A DNA stretch of 64,000 bases. Source: Pseudomonas sp. Choline-02u-1 (lineage in GTDB: Bacteria > Pseudomonadota > Gammaproteobacteria > Pseudomonadales > Pseudomonadaceae). Below are positions 37,217 to 44,167 of the stretch, piece after piece. Positions within the stretch are counted from its first letter, which is position 1. Each line of letters begins with the position of its first letter. The stretch lies in assembly GCF_002836515.1 (NCBI RefSeq), contig NZ_PJBC01000013.1, positions 124,001 through 188,000 of the forward strand. Direction: 5' to 3'. The notes beneath the pieces are model-generated. The model ran no database searches and was not told the DNA's origin. It saw only the letters and a program-made list of their open reading frames with translations. Made by a program: the position numbers and the translations under genes.

Positions 37217-38434
37217 TCAATCTGTTCTGAATCCCAACATCTTCGAGACGATACCCGCCATGCTCTTCGTGTCCTTCGGTATCCATCTCCCGTAGTGCTT
37301 TCGTACCATCGTTGTATCGGCGTGCCCTAGCTGCCTAGCCACCCATTCGACCGGAACGTAGCTCGAAAGCATCTGGCTGGCAAAGGTGTGGCGACATTGG
37401 TTCGCCCCGCGATGACGGACTTCCGCCTTTTTGAGATGAGCGGTGAACCAGTTGCTCAATGTCTTGCCGCTCCAGAGTAAGCCGCTGGTGGAACTACGGA
37501 AAAGGAACTTCACTTTCACTTTCTTGGAGGTGATGTTGTCGCGTTGGATAACCGTGATCTCTTCGGCTTGTGCGTCCTTGGCAGCAGCCACAATCTCCCG
37601 CATAAGTTCGAGGGCAGGGTCTATCAGCTCAACGACTCTTACCCTTGAGCGTTCCTTGGGAACTTTGAATTCTCCTACGACCAGTGCCCGCCGGATGTGT
37701 ACCAGGCCGGCTTGGAGGTCGACGTCTTCAACAGCCAGTCCGATAAGCTCGGACAGAGACAGACCGGCCCAGCAGTTGAACTCAATCATTCGGGCATCAG
37801 CTCGCCGGCCGGGGTCCGCTTTACCAATCAACTCGATCTCGGTGCGACTGAAGGGGTCAGCATGCTCAAGGTCGACGTCTGCCCCGACGTTGCTGATTCG
37901 GTCGAGCGGGTTGGCTTTTAGTATTCCGTCACCGAATGCGTCGGCCCAGACTCCGCGAACGACAGTGAAAATGTCGTTCACTGTCTTCGGAGCCAAGCCT
38001 TGCTTCAGCAGCTGCGCTTGAAACAACTCGATGTCGCTCTTGCTGATATCGACGATCCGACGCTTACCGAATTTCTTCTCTACGTGTACTGCTTTGCTCA
38101 CGTAGTTTACGACGGTGCTTGAAGCTTTAAGCGCGCGCTGAACCTCTAACCAGCGATCAATACCTTCCTTCACTGTACGCTTTAGCGAAGGGCCGCCAGC
38201 GCCTGTGAACATTGCAGCCCTGGGCGATTTCGGAAAATGTGCCGCGTAGTCGAAGCGACCCTCTTTGATTTCAGCGAGGATGGTCCGACGCTTGTTATCC
38301 GCATAAGCGATAGCGGCCTTGTTTACTTTTGAGATTCCTTCCAGTGGTTCCCGGCACCGTTGGCCGTTGAAGATGAACCAGATGCGCAACTGCTTGCCGT
38401 TCATCTCAACGCCGGTCGGCATCTTATCGATCAT
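37217..38434 (-). CDS. int: Tyrosine recombinase integrase with arm-type N-terminal domain
   Basis: The protein has 405 residues. An arm-type DNA-binding domain (about 1-70) and a SAM-like core-binding domain (about 90-170) precede the catalytic domain. Box II RHTFAS near residue 347 with Arg, LGHAD with His, and the nucleophile Tyr in VRKHYGRW near residue 382 are present. The first catalytic Arg, normally in GLRxSEL, is Ser in CWAGLSLSELIGL (codon TCT). It integrates and, with an excisionase, excises the prophage at tRNA-Ser. Its start overlaps the excisionase-like stop by 4 bases. Confidence 0.93.
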   Translation of the reverse strand: MIDKMPTGVEMNGKQLRIWFIFNGQRCREPLEGISKVNKAAIAYADNKRRTILAEIKEGRFDYAAHFPKSPRAAMFTGAGGPSLKRTVKEGIDRWLEVQRALKASSTVVNYVSKAVHVEKKFGKRRIVDISKSDIELFQAQLLKQGLAPKTVNDIFTVVRGVWADAFGDGILKANPLDRISNVGADVDLEHADPFSRTEIELIGKADPGRRADARMIEFNCWAGLSLSELIGLAVEDVDLQAGLVHIRRALVVGEFKVPKERSRVRVVELIDPALELMREIVAAAKDAQAEEITVIQRDNITSKKVKVKFLFRSSTSGLLWSGKTLSNWFTAHLKKAEVRHRGANQCRHTFASQMLSSYVPVEWVARQLGHADTTMVRKHYGRWIPKDTKSMAGIVSKMLGFRTD

Positions 38435-38646
38435 GGTTTCCCTTCCATCCAGCGCTCAATGGCTGCGCGGTTGTAGACGATTACGTTGGCCGGGTCATAA
38501 CGCCAGTGTTTGCCTTCAAGCCACAGGCCTCGGGTGCGGTACTTGCGGACTGCTTCGGTGCTCAGGCCGAAAACTGGGTACAGCAAGTCTTGCCGGAACC
38601 AGGCGCCGGGTGTGATGTGGAAGTCGATTTTTTCTGCTGCACTCAT
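38431..38646 (-). CDS. Excisionase-like small DNA-binding protein
   Basis: The protein has 71 residues and contains a winged-helix/MerR-like stretch: PVFGLSTEAVRKYRTRGLWLEGKHWRYDPANVIVYNRAAIERWMEGKP. Such proteins bend attachment-site DNA and direct integrase to excision. The start at 38646 is preceded by GGAG. It overlaps both the upstream small gene (ATGA type) and integrase, so the three are coupled. Confidence 0.8.
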   Translation of the reverse strand: MSAAEKIDFHITPGAWFRQDLLYPVFGLSTEAVRKYRTRGLWLEGKHWRYDPANVIVYNRAAIERWMEGKP

Positions 38647-38774
38647 TGTGATTTCTCCGCTGCTCGCCGGGCGATACCTTCGGCTTGGCGCTGCTTGCTG
38701 CATTGTTGATGGTTGCCATGTGCCCGCGAGGTGTTGCACTTGTCGCAGATGGTTTGTAAGTCGAGAGGTGGCAT
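38643..38774 (-). CDS. Small Cys-rich (zinc-ribbon-like) phage protein
   Basis: This 43-residue frame, starting MPPLDLQTICDKCNTSRAHG, contains CDKC and a later HxxHQQC, a metal-binding pattern seen in small Pseudomonas phage proteins. GAGGG lies seven bases before the ATG at 38774. An alternative ATG at 38816 overlaps the previous stop by ATGA and would give 57 residues. Its stop overlaps the excisionase-like start. The function is unknown; a zinc-dependent nucleic-acid contact is possible. Confidence 0.65.
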   Translation of the reverse strand: MPPLDLQTICDKCNTSRAHGNHQQCSKQRQAEGIARRAAEKSQ

Positions 38775-38812
38775 TTGCCCTCGGCGAATTCGGACCGTTC
38801 GGCGGAGCGCTA

Positions 38813-39220
38813 TCATGAAGTCACCGGAGCGAGAAGAGCTGCCATGGCAAGCGCTTTATCACGTAGCTCAATCGTGTCTCTTTCGAGTTTTTTGCCTGTG
38901 CGGAAGGCGGCAAACGTCTCGGCGGCAATCCGAAGCTTCTCGGCGATGTCGAGTAGCGCCTGACGTTCGGTTTCGCCGAGGGCCAGTCCTCCTTGAAGGA
39001 GCTTGCTGAATCGCGCGAGGCGGGCGTGGTCAGCCTTAATGAAGTCAAGGGAAGCCTTCAATTCGCGAATGGTCTTTGCGCTTTCGGCACGCTGGATCGC
39101 ATCGCTTTCTTTCATGCCTGCGGACATACCGTCGTTATGCCCAATGAAATAACCGGCCCAGACAAGTAGGCCGGCTAAGACGACCAGGGAGATGAGTGCG
39201 TATATTTGAATTGCAGTCAT
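38813..39220 (-). CDS. Phage protein with one membrane segment and coiled coil
   Basis: The protein has 135 residues. One membrane segment (about 5-27, LISLVVLAGLLVWAGYFIG) is followed by charged helical sequence likely to form a coiled coil (about 40-120). I recognise no family. The start follows the repeated leader ACACAGCAC-ATG also found before two other early genes. It could act at the inner membrane, for example in exclusion or lysis timing, but this is unsupported. Confidence 0.65.
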   Translation of the reverse strand: MTAIQIYALISLVVLAGLLVWAGYFIGHNDGMSAGMKESDAIQRAESAKTIRELKASLDFIKADHARLARFSKLLQGGLALGETERQALLDIAEKLRIAAETFAAFRTGKKLERDTIELRDKALAMAALLAPVTS

Positions 39221-39293
39221 GTGCTGTGTACCTCAGTAGATCCCTCCGCCGGGATACTTGGTGAGAGGCCGGCGGAGGGGGGGGGAAGGGTGG

Positions 39294-40106
39294 TTAGCCC
39301 AAGTTGAAATTGCCGATAGTCAATTGCGCGCCGCCCCCGACTTCGTGCTGCACGACTTCCTTGAACTCTTGTGCCAAGTCTTCGCGAAGCTGTTCTTCTC
39401 CAATCCAGCGCAGGCGTAGCAGGGGTTTGTCCCCGCCAGTGAGAACGGCTACACGCAGGCGGATGATCTGGACTTTCAGCCCTTCATATGGCTCGACGGT
39501 GAACAGGAATTCAGCAGGCAACCCTTCTGAGGACTTGGCCTCAATCTGGTCCATCGCTGAACGAGAGGCGCTTAGGTCGCCGACGATGTGTTCGCTCTTG
39601 CGTGCTTGCTCGATGCTGATGGAGCGGATGGCGCTCGCGGCTTTACGCAAATCGATGGGGCTGTCATCGGCTGCGAGAGCTTGGAGATTCGATGCCCAAT
39701 CCTCGATCCAGTCGCTGAGTTCTTTCTGCGCGAACTGAATGGAGGCTGCACGTTCCAGCGCCCGGAAGGCAGCCGTTTTTCTCAAGTTCAAGGTGGCGGT
39801 GAAGTCGCCGTGCCCTGGTGACGTGGTGTCGCCCAGGTTGAAAATGACTGTGCACGACATTGCTTCGGCGTCCACAAAACCAGACGCTACAACCTCGGCA
39901 CTTTGCGTCATTACGTAATTGCCGAAGTCCAGCAGCGAGTGGGTAGTGAGCGCGCCGCGGAACCGGCTACGAGCGGCTTGAAATTTCTCGATGCTGTGGA
40001 TCTTCTGGTCAGACGGCAATACCAACGCTGGGGTGAAAGTATCCAGCGGCTTGGCATAGGCCAGAACGGCGGTGTCCTGAATCAATTGAATTGCTTTGGC
40101 TTCCAT
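39294..40106 (-). CDS. DUF2303 (YfdQ-like) phage protein
   Basis: The protein has 270 residues. Features shared with the DUF2303/YfdQ family are LTTHSLLDFGNYVM, AMSCTVIFNLGDTTSPGHGDFTATLNLRKTAAFRALE, and a C-terminal acidic region. Members occur in early operons of many temperate phages next to recombination genes, and no function is established. CAAAGGAAG precedes the ATG at 40106. Confidence 0.82.
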   Translation of the reverse strand: MEAKAIQLIQDTAVLAYAKPLDTFTPALVLPSDQKIHSIEKFQAARSRFRGALTTHSLLDFGNYVMTQSAEVVASGFVDAEAMSCTVIFNLGDTTSPGHGDFTATLNLRKTAAFRALERAASIQFAQKELSDWIEDWASNLQALAADDSPIDLRKAASAIRSISIEQARKSEHIVGDLSASRSAMDQIEAKSSEGLPAEFLFTVEPYEGLKVQIIRLRVAVLTGGDKPLLRLRWIGEEQLREDLAQEFKEVVQHEVGGGAQLTIGNFNLG

Positions 40107-40147
40107 TGAATCGACTTCCTTTGGTGAGAGGTTTTGAATCGAACGGT

Positions 40148-40498
40148 TTAGGACTTCGCGTGAATCGGTGCGTCGTCGCGGTTGAATAGCTGACCGGCGC
40201 GGGGGGCTTCGGCGAACAAAGTCAGGCGACCTCCCTCATTGACGTGCATCGGGGTATCGAGGGTGGTGTCCTCGGTACGGCTGCCGCGTTTGGTAGGCAC
40301 CTTGTAGGCGAGCTTGTGATTGACGGTAACTTGATGACTGTTGGCGATCTGCTTCAAGGTGAAGGTCAGGGTGACCGAGCCGACCTTGCCGTTATCAACA
40401 ACTCCCGATGCCACTTCAGAAAGGGCGTGACCGATCTGATTGGCGAAGACGCCTGCGTTGAGTTCGCCGATGAATTCGGCCGTATCCGTAGGTTTCAT
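40148..40498 (-). CDS. Phage early protein of unknown function
   Basis: The protein has 116 residues with the pattern ELNAGVFANQIGHALSEVASGVVDNGKVGSVTLTFTLKQI, which recurs in Pseudomonas prophages upstream of the DUF2303 gene, as far as I can recall. No membrane segment or metal motif is seen. The start is preceded by GGCACAGCAC, part of a leader shared with two other early genes. Confidence 0.7.
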   Translation of the reverse strand: MKPTDTAEFIGELNAGVFANQIGHALSEVASGVVDNGKVGSVTLTFTLKQIANSHQVTVNHKLAYKVPTKRGSRTEDTTLDTPMHVNEGGRLTLFAEAPRAGQLFNRDDAPIHAKS

Positions 40499-40558
40499 GT
40501 GCTGTGCCTATTGATGTGCGATTTGTTGGCCTCTGGACGGCAGAGGCGACCGTTGAAA

Positions 40559-40801
40559 TCAAGCCGCTTGCTTCGCCGCTTGGGCGTCGAGGAACTCGGC
40601 CAGGTCGTGCAGGTACACCACTCGTTGAGCGCGAGCCGACCCGTGCAGCCGCTTCACGACCAGCGCGATCCGACCTGCCTTGATCTCGGCCAGTAGGTAG
40701 CGGTCGGTGCGAATGTGTGCGAAGTACTGTTCCCGAACAGCGCCCAAGGTCGGGCATGGAGTAGCGAACTGACGTCGCAATTGTTCAAGTGTGTTGTTCA
40801 C
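40559..40801 (-). CDS. PrtN-family pyocin activator-like protein
   Basis: The protein has 80 residues. TLGAVREQYFAHIRTDRYLLAEIKAGRIALVVKRLHG, then QRVVYLHDLAEFLDA, matches the pattern of the pyocin activator PrtN family. In P. aeruginosa PrtN activates pyocin genes after DNA damage. Here it may activate phage late or early promoters; this is inferred. The start overlaps the preceding gene by 4 bases. Confidence 0.78.
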   Translation of the reverse strand: MNNTLEQLRRQFATPCPTLGAVREQYFAHIRTDRYLLAEIKAGRIALVVKRLHGSARAQRVVYLHDLAEFLDAQAAKQAA

Positions 40802-41181
40802 GCTGCGTTCTCCCCGAACCCCTCCGATGGGGGCAGCAACTTGAGGCGAATCAGCTCGGCGAGGCCTTCCTTACTTTTGCCCATTGCAGCCGCACAAATG
40901 TTGCCCTTGGCGTCAGCCACTACCGCGCCGAATGGGTACTCAGGCGAGTTAGTCGGCGTAACGTAGGCGACTTGCCCGTCAAGGATCACGTTGTTGACGC
41001 AGCGGAATACCTCGGCCAGCTCGGTGCTTAGTACGGGCATGCTTTCCAGTAATTGGATGGCTTCCGTCGAGGCGCCAACGAGCGTTGCGCGGCTGACTAC
41101 CCCCGGGCAGTTCAAGTAGATCGGGATCAGCTTCAGGGCGCCGAGGGCTTGCGTGTAGGCATTGAGGTTGTTGGTTTTCAT
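40798..41181 (-). CDS. Phage early protein of unknown function
   Basis: The protein has 127 residues; the start at 41181 gives MKTNNLNAYTQALGALKLIP. It has one central segment with FGAVVADAKGNICAAAMGKSKEGLAELIRLKLLPPSEG and no recognised domain. Both ends overlap neighbours by 4 bases (ATGA), showing translational coupling from the ANT-domain gene to the PrtN-like gene. Confidence 0.65.
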   Translation of the reverse strand: MKTNNLNAYTQALGALKLIPIYLNCPGVVSRATLVGASTEAIQLLESMPVLSTELAEVFRCVNNVILDGQVAYVTPTNSPEYPFGAVVADAKGNICAAAMGKSKEGLAELIRLKLLPPSEGFGENAA

Positions 41182-41456
41182 GCAGCGGCGTCCTTTTTGG
41201 TAATGATGATTCCTAGCTTTTTGGCCAGCCATTCGATCCCTTCTTCCTTCACCATCACCACGGAGTAATGACGGCACTTGTTGAGAGACGGAATCACGGT
41301 GCTACGCGGATCCGAATACAGATAGCCGCGATCACGGTGCTGGCTGGCTAGATCGCCACTGCTGTTGAGAATGCCCAGCTCGCGCAACCTGGTGCGGAAG
41401 GCGCGGGGCTTGAGTCCGAGCAATGCGGCGGATTCGTCCAGGGTGCGGTTTGTCAT
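41178..41456 (-). CDS. ANT/KilAC domain phage antirepressor-type protein
   Basis: The protein has 92 residues and corresponds to the C-terminal DNA-binding domain of phage antirepressors. It shows a DESAALLGLKPRAFRTRLRELGIL helix-turn-helix and ends in VKEEGIEWLAKKL, as in the ANT (KilAC) domain. It lacks the N-terminal Bro/antirepressor domain. It may modulate the repressor or bind phage DNA. Confidence 0.75.
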   Translation of the reverse strand: MTNRTLDESAALLGLKPRAFRTRLRELGILNSSGDLASQHRDRGYLYSDPRSTVIPSLNKCRHYSVVMVKEEGIEWLAKKLGIIITKKDAAA

Positions 41457-41465
41457 AACGCTGCC

Positions 41466-42032
41466 TCAGGCCGCCGCAGCACGGGTGTGCAGGGTGTCCA
41501 CAATATGGTTTAGGTTGGTGAACAACTCTTCGAACGGCCCATCATTCGGCAGCCAGATATCTCCCGGCGCGCGCACGACACCGTTTTCACTGCTGTGCTG
41601 GTTGACGGTGAGAGCAGCTATCCGCTCCATGTGAATCACCACGCCGCCACGCTTACGGATGAAGTCCGCTTCGTTTTCGAACCGCACGTCGCTGACGACA
41701 AAGCCGCGTGTTTCGTCGTGGGTGCGAGCGAGTAGGTCGAGGTTCTGTTCCGCAAGCAGCAGCCAGAGTTCGGGATGCACGTTGGTGCGACCCCACTCGG
41801 TGCCAAGTGATTGCATTAACTGGCGAGGGGATTTGCCGAGCCATGGCAGCGGCAGTTCCTTCTGCGCACCGTCGAAGTCGCAAGGACTCAAGTTGAGGAT
41901 GTGCATCAGACCGTCACGCAGTGGGTCAGCGAACGCGTAAGCCTGGAATCCATGCTGGCTTACCAGATGCTGCGCGGCGGTGTCTTTACCAGAGCGGGCG
42001 ACGCCAGCGAGACCAATTAATAGAGGCTTCAT
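41466..42032 (-). CDS. Deoxynucleotide monophosphate kinase
   Basis: The protein has 188 residues. The P-loop variant GLAGVARSGKDTAA is at residues 7-20, and FADPLRDGL, SLGTEWGR and VSDVRFENEADFI follow, as in phage dNMP kinases. It phosphorylates deoxynucleoside monophosphates to supply DNA synthesis. It starts within the end of the preceding small gene (4-base overlap). Confidence 0.9.
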   Translation of the reverse strand: MKPLLIGLAGVARSGKDTAAQHLVSQHGFQAYAFADPLRDGLMHILNLSPCDFDGAQKELPLPWLGKSPRQLMQSLGTEWGRTNVHPELWLLLAEQNLDLLARTHDETRGFVVSDVRFENEADFIRKRGGVVIHMERIAALTVNQHSSENGVVRAPGDIWLPNDGPFEELFTNLNHIVDTLHTRAAAA

Positions 42033-42226
42033 GCTGCATCACCCCCGAACGGTCCGCATTCGTGAGTGATGACATTCACTTTTGCCGGTGCTAAGCGAGA
42101 GCCAGGAGCGACGATTACCAGTAGGCCGGTGCGTTTTTGAATCTCTTTAACGGCTTCTGGGTTAGTGCAAGCTGATGGGTGTAGGTACACCGGGCAACGA
42201 GTGTTGCTGTGCTGTGTTGTTTGCAT
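42029..42226 (-). CDS. Small phage early protein, first gene of leftward operon
   Basis: The protein has 65 residues; the ATG at 42226 gives MQTTQHSNTRCPVYLHPSA. No family is recognised; it contains three Cys and the stretch RTGLLVIVAPGSRLAPAKVNVIT. It begins 42 bases after the left operator, with AAAGAG upstream, so it is probably the first gene of the repressed leftward transcript. Confidence 0.65.
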   Translation of the reverse strand: MQTTQHSNTRCPVYLHPSACTNPEAVKEIQKRTGLLVIVAPGSRLAPAKVNVITHECGPFGGDAA

Positions 42227-42267
42227 GTTCGTACTCTTTGGTGAGAGATTTACTGTGCAAACGATAC

Positions 42268-42298
42268 AAATACGTATTGATTCAGTCAATACGTATTT
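42268..42298. promoter_or_regulatory. Left operator, perfect palindrome
   Basis: Arms AAATACGTATTGA and TCAATACGTATTT (13 bp, perfect) flank the spacer TTCAG. The core GTATTGA-N5-TCAATAC recurs upstream of cro. It lies just before the leftward early operon and is the likely binding site of the CI-type repressor. Confidence 0.75.
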
Positions 42299-42317
42299 GA
42301 ATTGAATTTTTCACGAT

Positions 42318-42358
42318 GCAAAAAAAACCCACATCGCTGCGGGCCTTTTTTTGGGTTA
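42318..42358. terminator. Terminator-like hairpin after the repressor gene
   Basis: AAAAAAACCCA near 42318, a GC-rich centre and TTTTTTTGGGTT near 42348 form a stem with T-run right after the repressor stop on the minus strand. Confidence 0.55.
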
Positions 42359-42362
42359 TGTA

Positions 42363-43040
42363 TTAGAAAATTTCTAGCTTCGAAAATACTACGCCACAAA
42401 TGATTGCGTCGGCCCCTAACTCAATGATCGGCTCTGGCCATGCGGGATTCAGCGGTTTCAGAAACCGGCGGCTGCCCTCCATCACCAATTGTTTGAAGGT
42501 CGCTTCTTGGCTATCCATGAGTTTGGCAATCACAAGAGAACCATTTTCCGCGTCTTTCGCGGGATCAACAAAGATGATGTCTCCGTCTCGAAAGGATCGA
42601 CGTTCATGTTGATTGAACATGGATAGACCACGTACTCGCAGGGCATAGCTTTGGCTGCTATGAGAAGCGGCGCAAGGCAGCCATATCTCTGCGTCATCAA
42701 GGGTCCTAACGTCTTCGATCTCACACCATGCGCCGGCCTGAACCCATGAGATGAGAGGGACGTAGCCTTTAATAGCTGGCCCAGGTTCAACGTTCGTCTC
42801 ATTCGCAGATGGCGCGCCCTGATCAATCATCGGGTCTTTGTGTTCGCCTCCCTTCCAAAGCCAGTTGCTACTGACCTTCAAAGCTTTGCTGATCTTTTCG
42901 ATATTTTCATGGCGTGGGCTGGTTACCGCGTTCGTCACAATTCTATGAATCGTCGGTTGCGGAACGCCGGAGCGCCGGCCGAGTTCGCCTTCTGACAGTC
43001 CCAATTCCTGCATGCGTTGGGCGATGCGGTCTCCGATCAC
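42363..43040 (-). CDS. CI-like phage repressor, LexA/S24 type
   Basis: The protein has 225 residues from a GTG at 43040, which has AAGGCAGAG upstream; a TTG at 43061 would add 7 residues. An N-terminal helix-turn-helix (SEGELGRRSGVPQPTIHRIV) precedes an S24 self-cleaving domain. The cleavage Ala-Gly is in ISWVQAGAW, the nucleophile Ser in RVRGLSM, and the Lys in VIAKL. It keeps the prophage silent and should be inactivated by RecA* after DNA damage. It diverges from cro across an operator. Confidence 0.9.
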   Translation of the reverse strand: MIGDRIAQRMQELGLSEGELGRRSGVPQPTIHRIVTNAVTSPRHENIEKISKALKVSSNWLWKGGEHKDPMIDQGAPSANETNVEPGPAIKGYVPLISWVQAGAWCEIEDVRTLDDAEIWLPCAASHSSQSYALRVRGLSMFNQHERRSFRDGDIIFVDPAKDAENGSLVIAKLMDSQEATFKQLVMEGSRRFLKPLNPAWPEPIIELGADAIICGVVFSKLEIF

Positions 43041-43077
43041 TTTTTCTCTGCCTTGATTCAAAAACGTATCGCCGAGT

Positions 43078-43096
43078 GTATTGAATCATTCAATAC
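43078..43096. promoter_or_regulatory. Right operator in the cI-cro gap
   Basis: GTATTGAATCATTCAATAC is a perfect 19-base palindrome sharing the core GTATTGA-N5-TCAATAC with the left operator. A half-site GTGTATTG follows at 43101-43108. It sits between the repressor start and cro. Confidence 0.75.
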
Positions 43097-43142
43097 GTTT
43101 GTGTATTGTGGCGACCAATGCGAAAGCGCATCGGTGAACGAT

Positions 43143-43340
43143 ATGACTATCCAAGAAATGCTTGCGGAGCTGCTGCGGTCTGGTTTGTCCCAGAGAGTTA
43201 TTGCAGATCGCGTAGGAACAACACAGCCGACCATTAATCGCGCCGCGAAAGGAGCAGATGTCCGGTACGTAACGGGTAAGGCAATCGAATGCCTATACAC
43301 CCAAGAGAAAGAAGCGGCCGATCTAAAGTCAGCAGCTTAA
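43143..43340 (+). CDS. Cro-like phage regulator
   Basis: The protein has 65 residues. A helix-turn-helix is clear (LLRSGLSQRVIADRVGTTQPTINRAAKG), and the protein is too short for any other domain. It is the first gene of the rightward early operon, faces the CI-like gene, and should compete for the same operators to favour lytic growth. The ATG at 43143 is not preceded by a strong binding site. Confidence 0.8.
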   Translation: MTIQEMLAELLRSGLSQRVIADRVGTTQPTINRAAKGADVRYVTGKAIECLYTQEKEAADLKSAA

Positions 43341-43455
43341 AAGGTGCTGAGCTGGGGCCTCTCACCAAAAAATCCCCCAGCCCAGCTACGACGATACACA
43401 GCACATGCACATCGGTCGTAGTCGTAGGATAGGGTTTACCCTGAGCTATGGCTAC

Positions 43456-43478
43456 ACCGTAAACAGGGGATTTACGGT
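43456..43478 (+). promoter_or_regulatory. Hairpin presenting the CII-gene ribosome binding site
   Basis: ACCGTAAA and TTTACGGT form a perfect 8-bp stem with the 7-base loop CAGGGGA. The loop contains the Shine-Dalgarno sequence, and the stem ends 1 base before the CII ATG at 43480. It may control CII translation. Confidence 0.55.
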
Positions 43479-43479
43479 T

Positions 43480-43968
43480 ATGAGTCGCACAGATCTTTTG
43501 CCGGACGCTGGTCCGGTGCTGCCACTACGCCAAGCGATTTATCGCGCTGGTCGTGACTACAAGGGCGGAATCACCGCCCTTGCCTTTGACATGGTGTTGG
43601 ACAACGACACCCTCCAGAAGAAACTCAAGCTCGATGAAGAACGCCGCTGGCTGAATCCAGATGAGCTTGAGGAAGTGATCAGGCTGACCGCTGATCCACG
43701 CTTGCTGGACGCATTGATGCGTCCAGCAGGTGCGGTTTGGTACCGGCCCGTGCCCGTACCGGCAACCCGTGATGCCTTGAAAGCGGTTGGTAAGCTACTC
43801 GGGGAAACCGGTGAGTTCGTGGCCAAGATGCACGACGGAGCGGCGGACAACGTCTGGGAGCTTCATGAAGTCGTGGATCTCGAAAAGCACGGAATGGATG
43901 TGATACGCGAAGTCCTTGGAATCATGGCGGGCGCTCGTCAGGCGATGGAGGATCGCATCAATGGCTGA
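43480..43968 (+). CDS. Phage regulatory protein, CII family (CP76 type)
   Basis: The protein has 162 residues. LPLRQAIYRAGRDYKGGITALAFDMVLDNDTLQKKLKLDEERRWLNPDELEEVIRLTADPRLLDAL is diagnostic of the phage CII/CP76 family. Such proteins promote lysogeny or early gene control by DNA binding. The ATG at 43480 gives MSRTDLLPDAG, as in relatives. An in-frame ATG at 43405 carries the repeated ACACAGCAC leader and could start a 25-codon extension. It overlaps the next gene by 8 bases. Confidence 0.85.
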   Translation: MSRTDLLPDAGPVLPLRQAIYRAGRDYKGGITALAFDMVLDNDTLQKKLKLDEERRWLNPDELEEVIRLTADPRLLDALMRPAGAVWYRPVPVPATRDALKAVGKLLGETGEFVAKMHDGAADNVWELHEVVDLEKHGMDVIREVLGIMAGARQAMEDRING

Positions 43969-44167
43969 TGATATCGACCGCGCAAACGAGCAGGCGCAAT
44001 ACCTGCTTGATGTTGCTATTCATCGCAGTCGCCGCGTGCCATCGAGCCGCGTTAGCGCGCAGTTCTGTGACGACTGCGACGAACCAATCCCGTTGCTTAG
44101 ACAGCAGAAGGTTGAAGGTTGCGAGACCTGTGTCTCTTGTCAGGAGTTGCGGGAGGCCCGGCGATGA
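43961..44167 (+). CDS. TraR/DksA-type zinc finger protein
   Basis: The protein has 68 residues. FCDDCDEPIP and CETCVSCQEL provide the four Cys of a TraR/DksA C4 zinc finger, and the short N-terminal helix is as in F-plasmid TraR. Small TraR-like proteins bind RNA polymerase and alter promoter choice. The stop overlaps the primase start (ATGA). Confidence 0.82.
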   Translation: MADDIDRANEQAQYLLDVAIHRSRRVPSSRVSAQFCDDCDEPIPLLRQQKVEGCETCVSCQELREARR

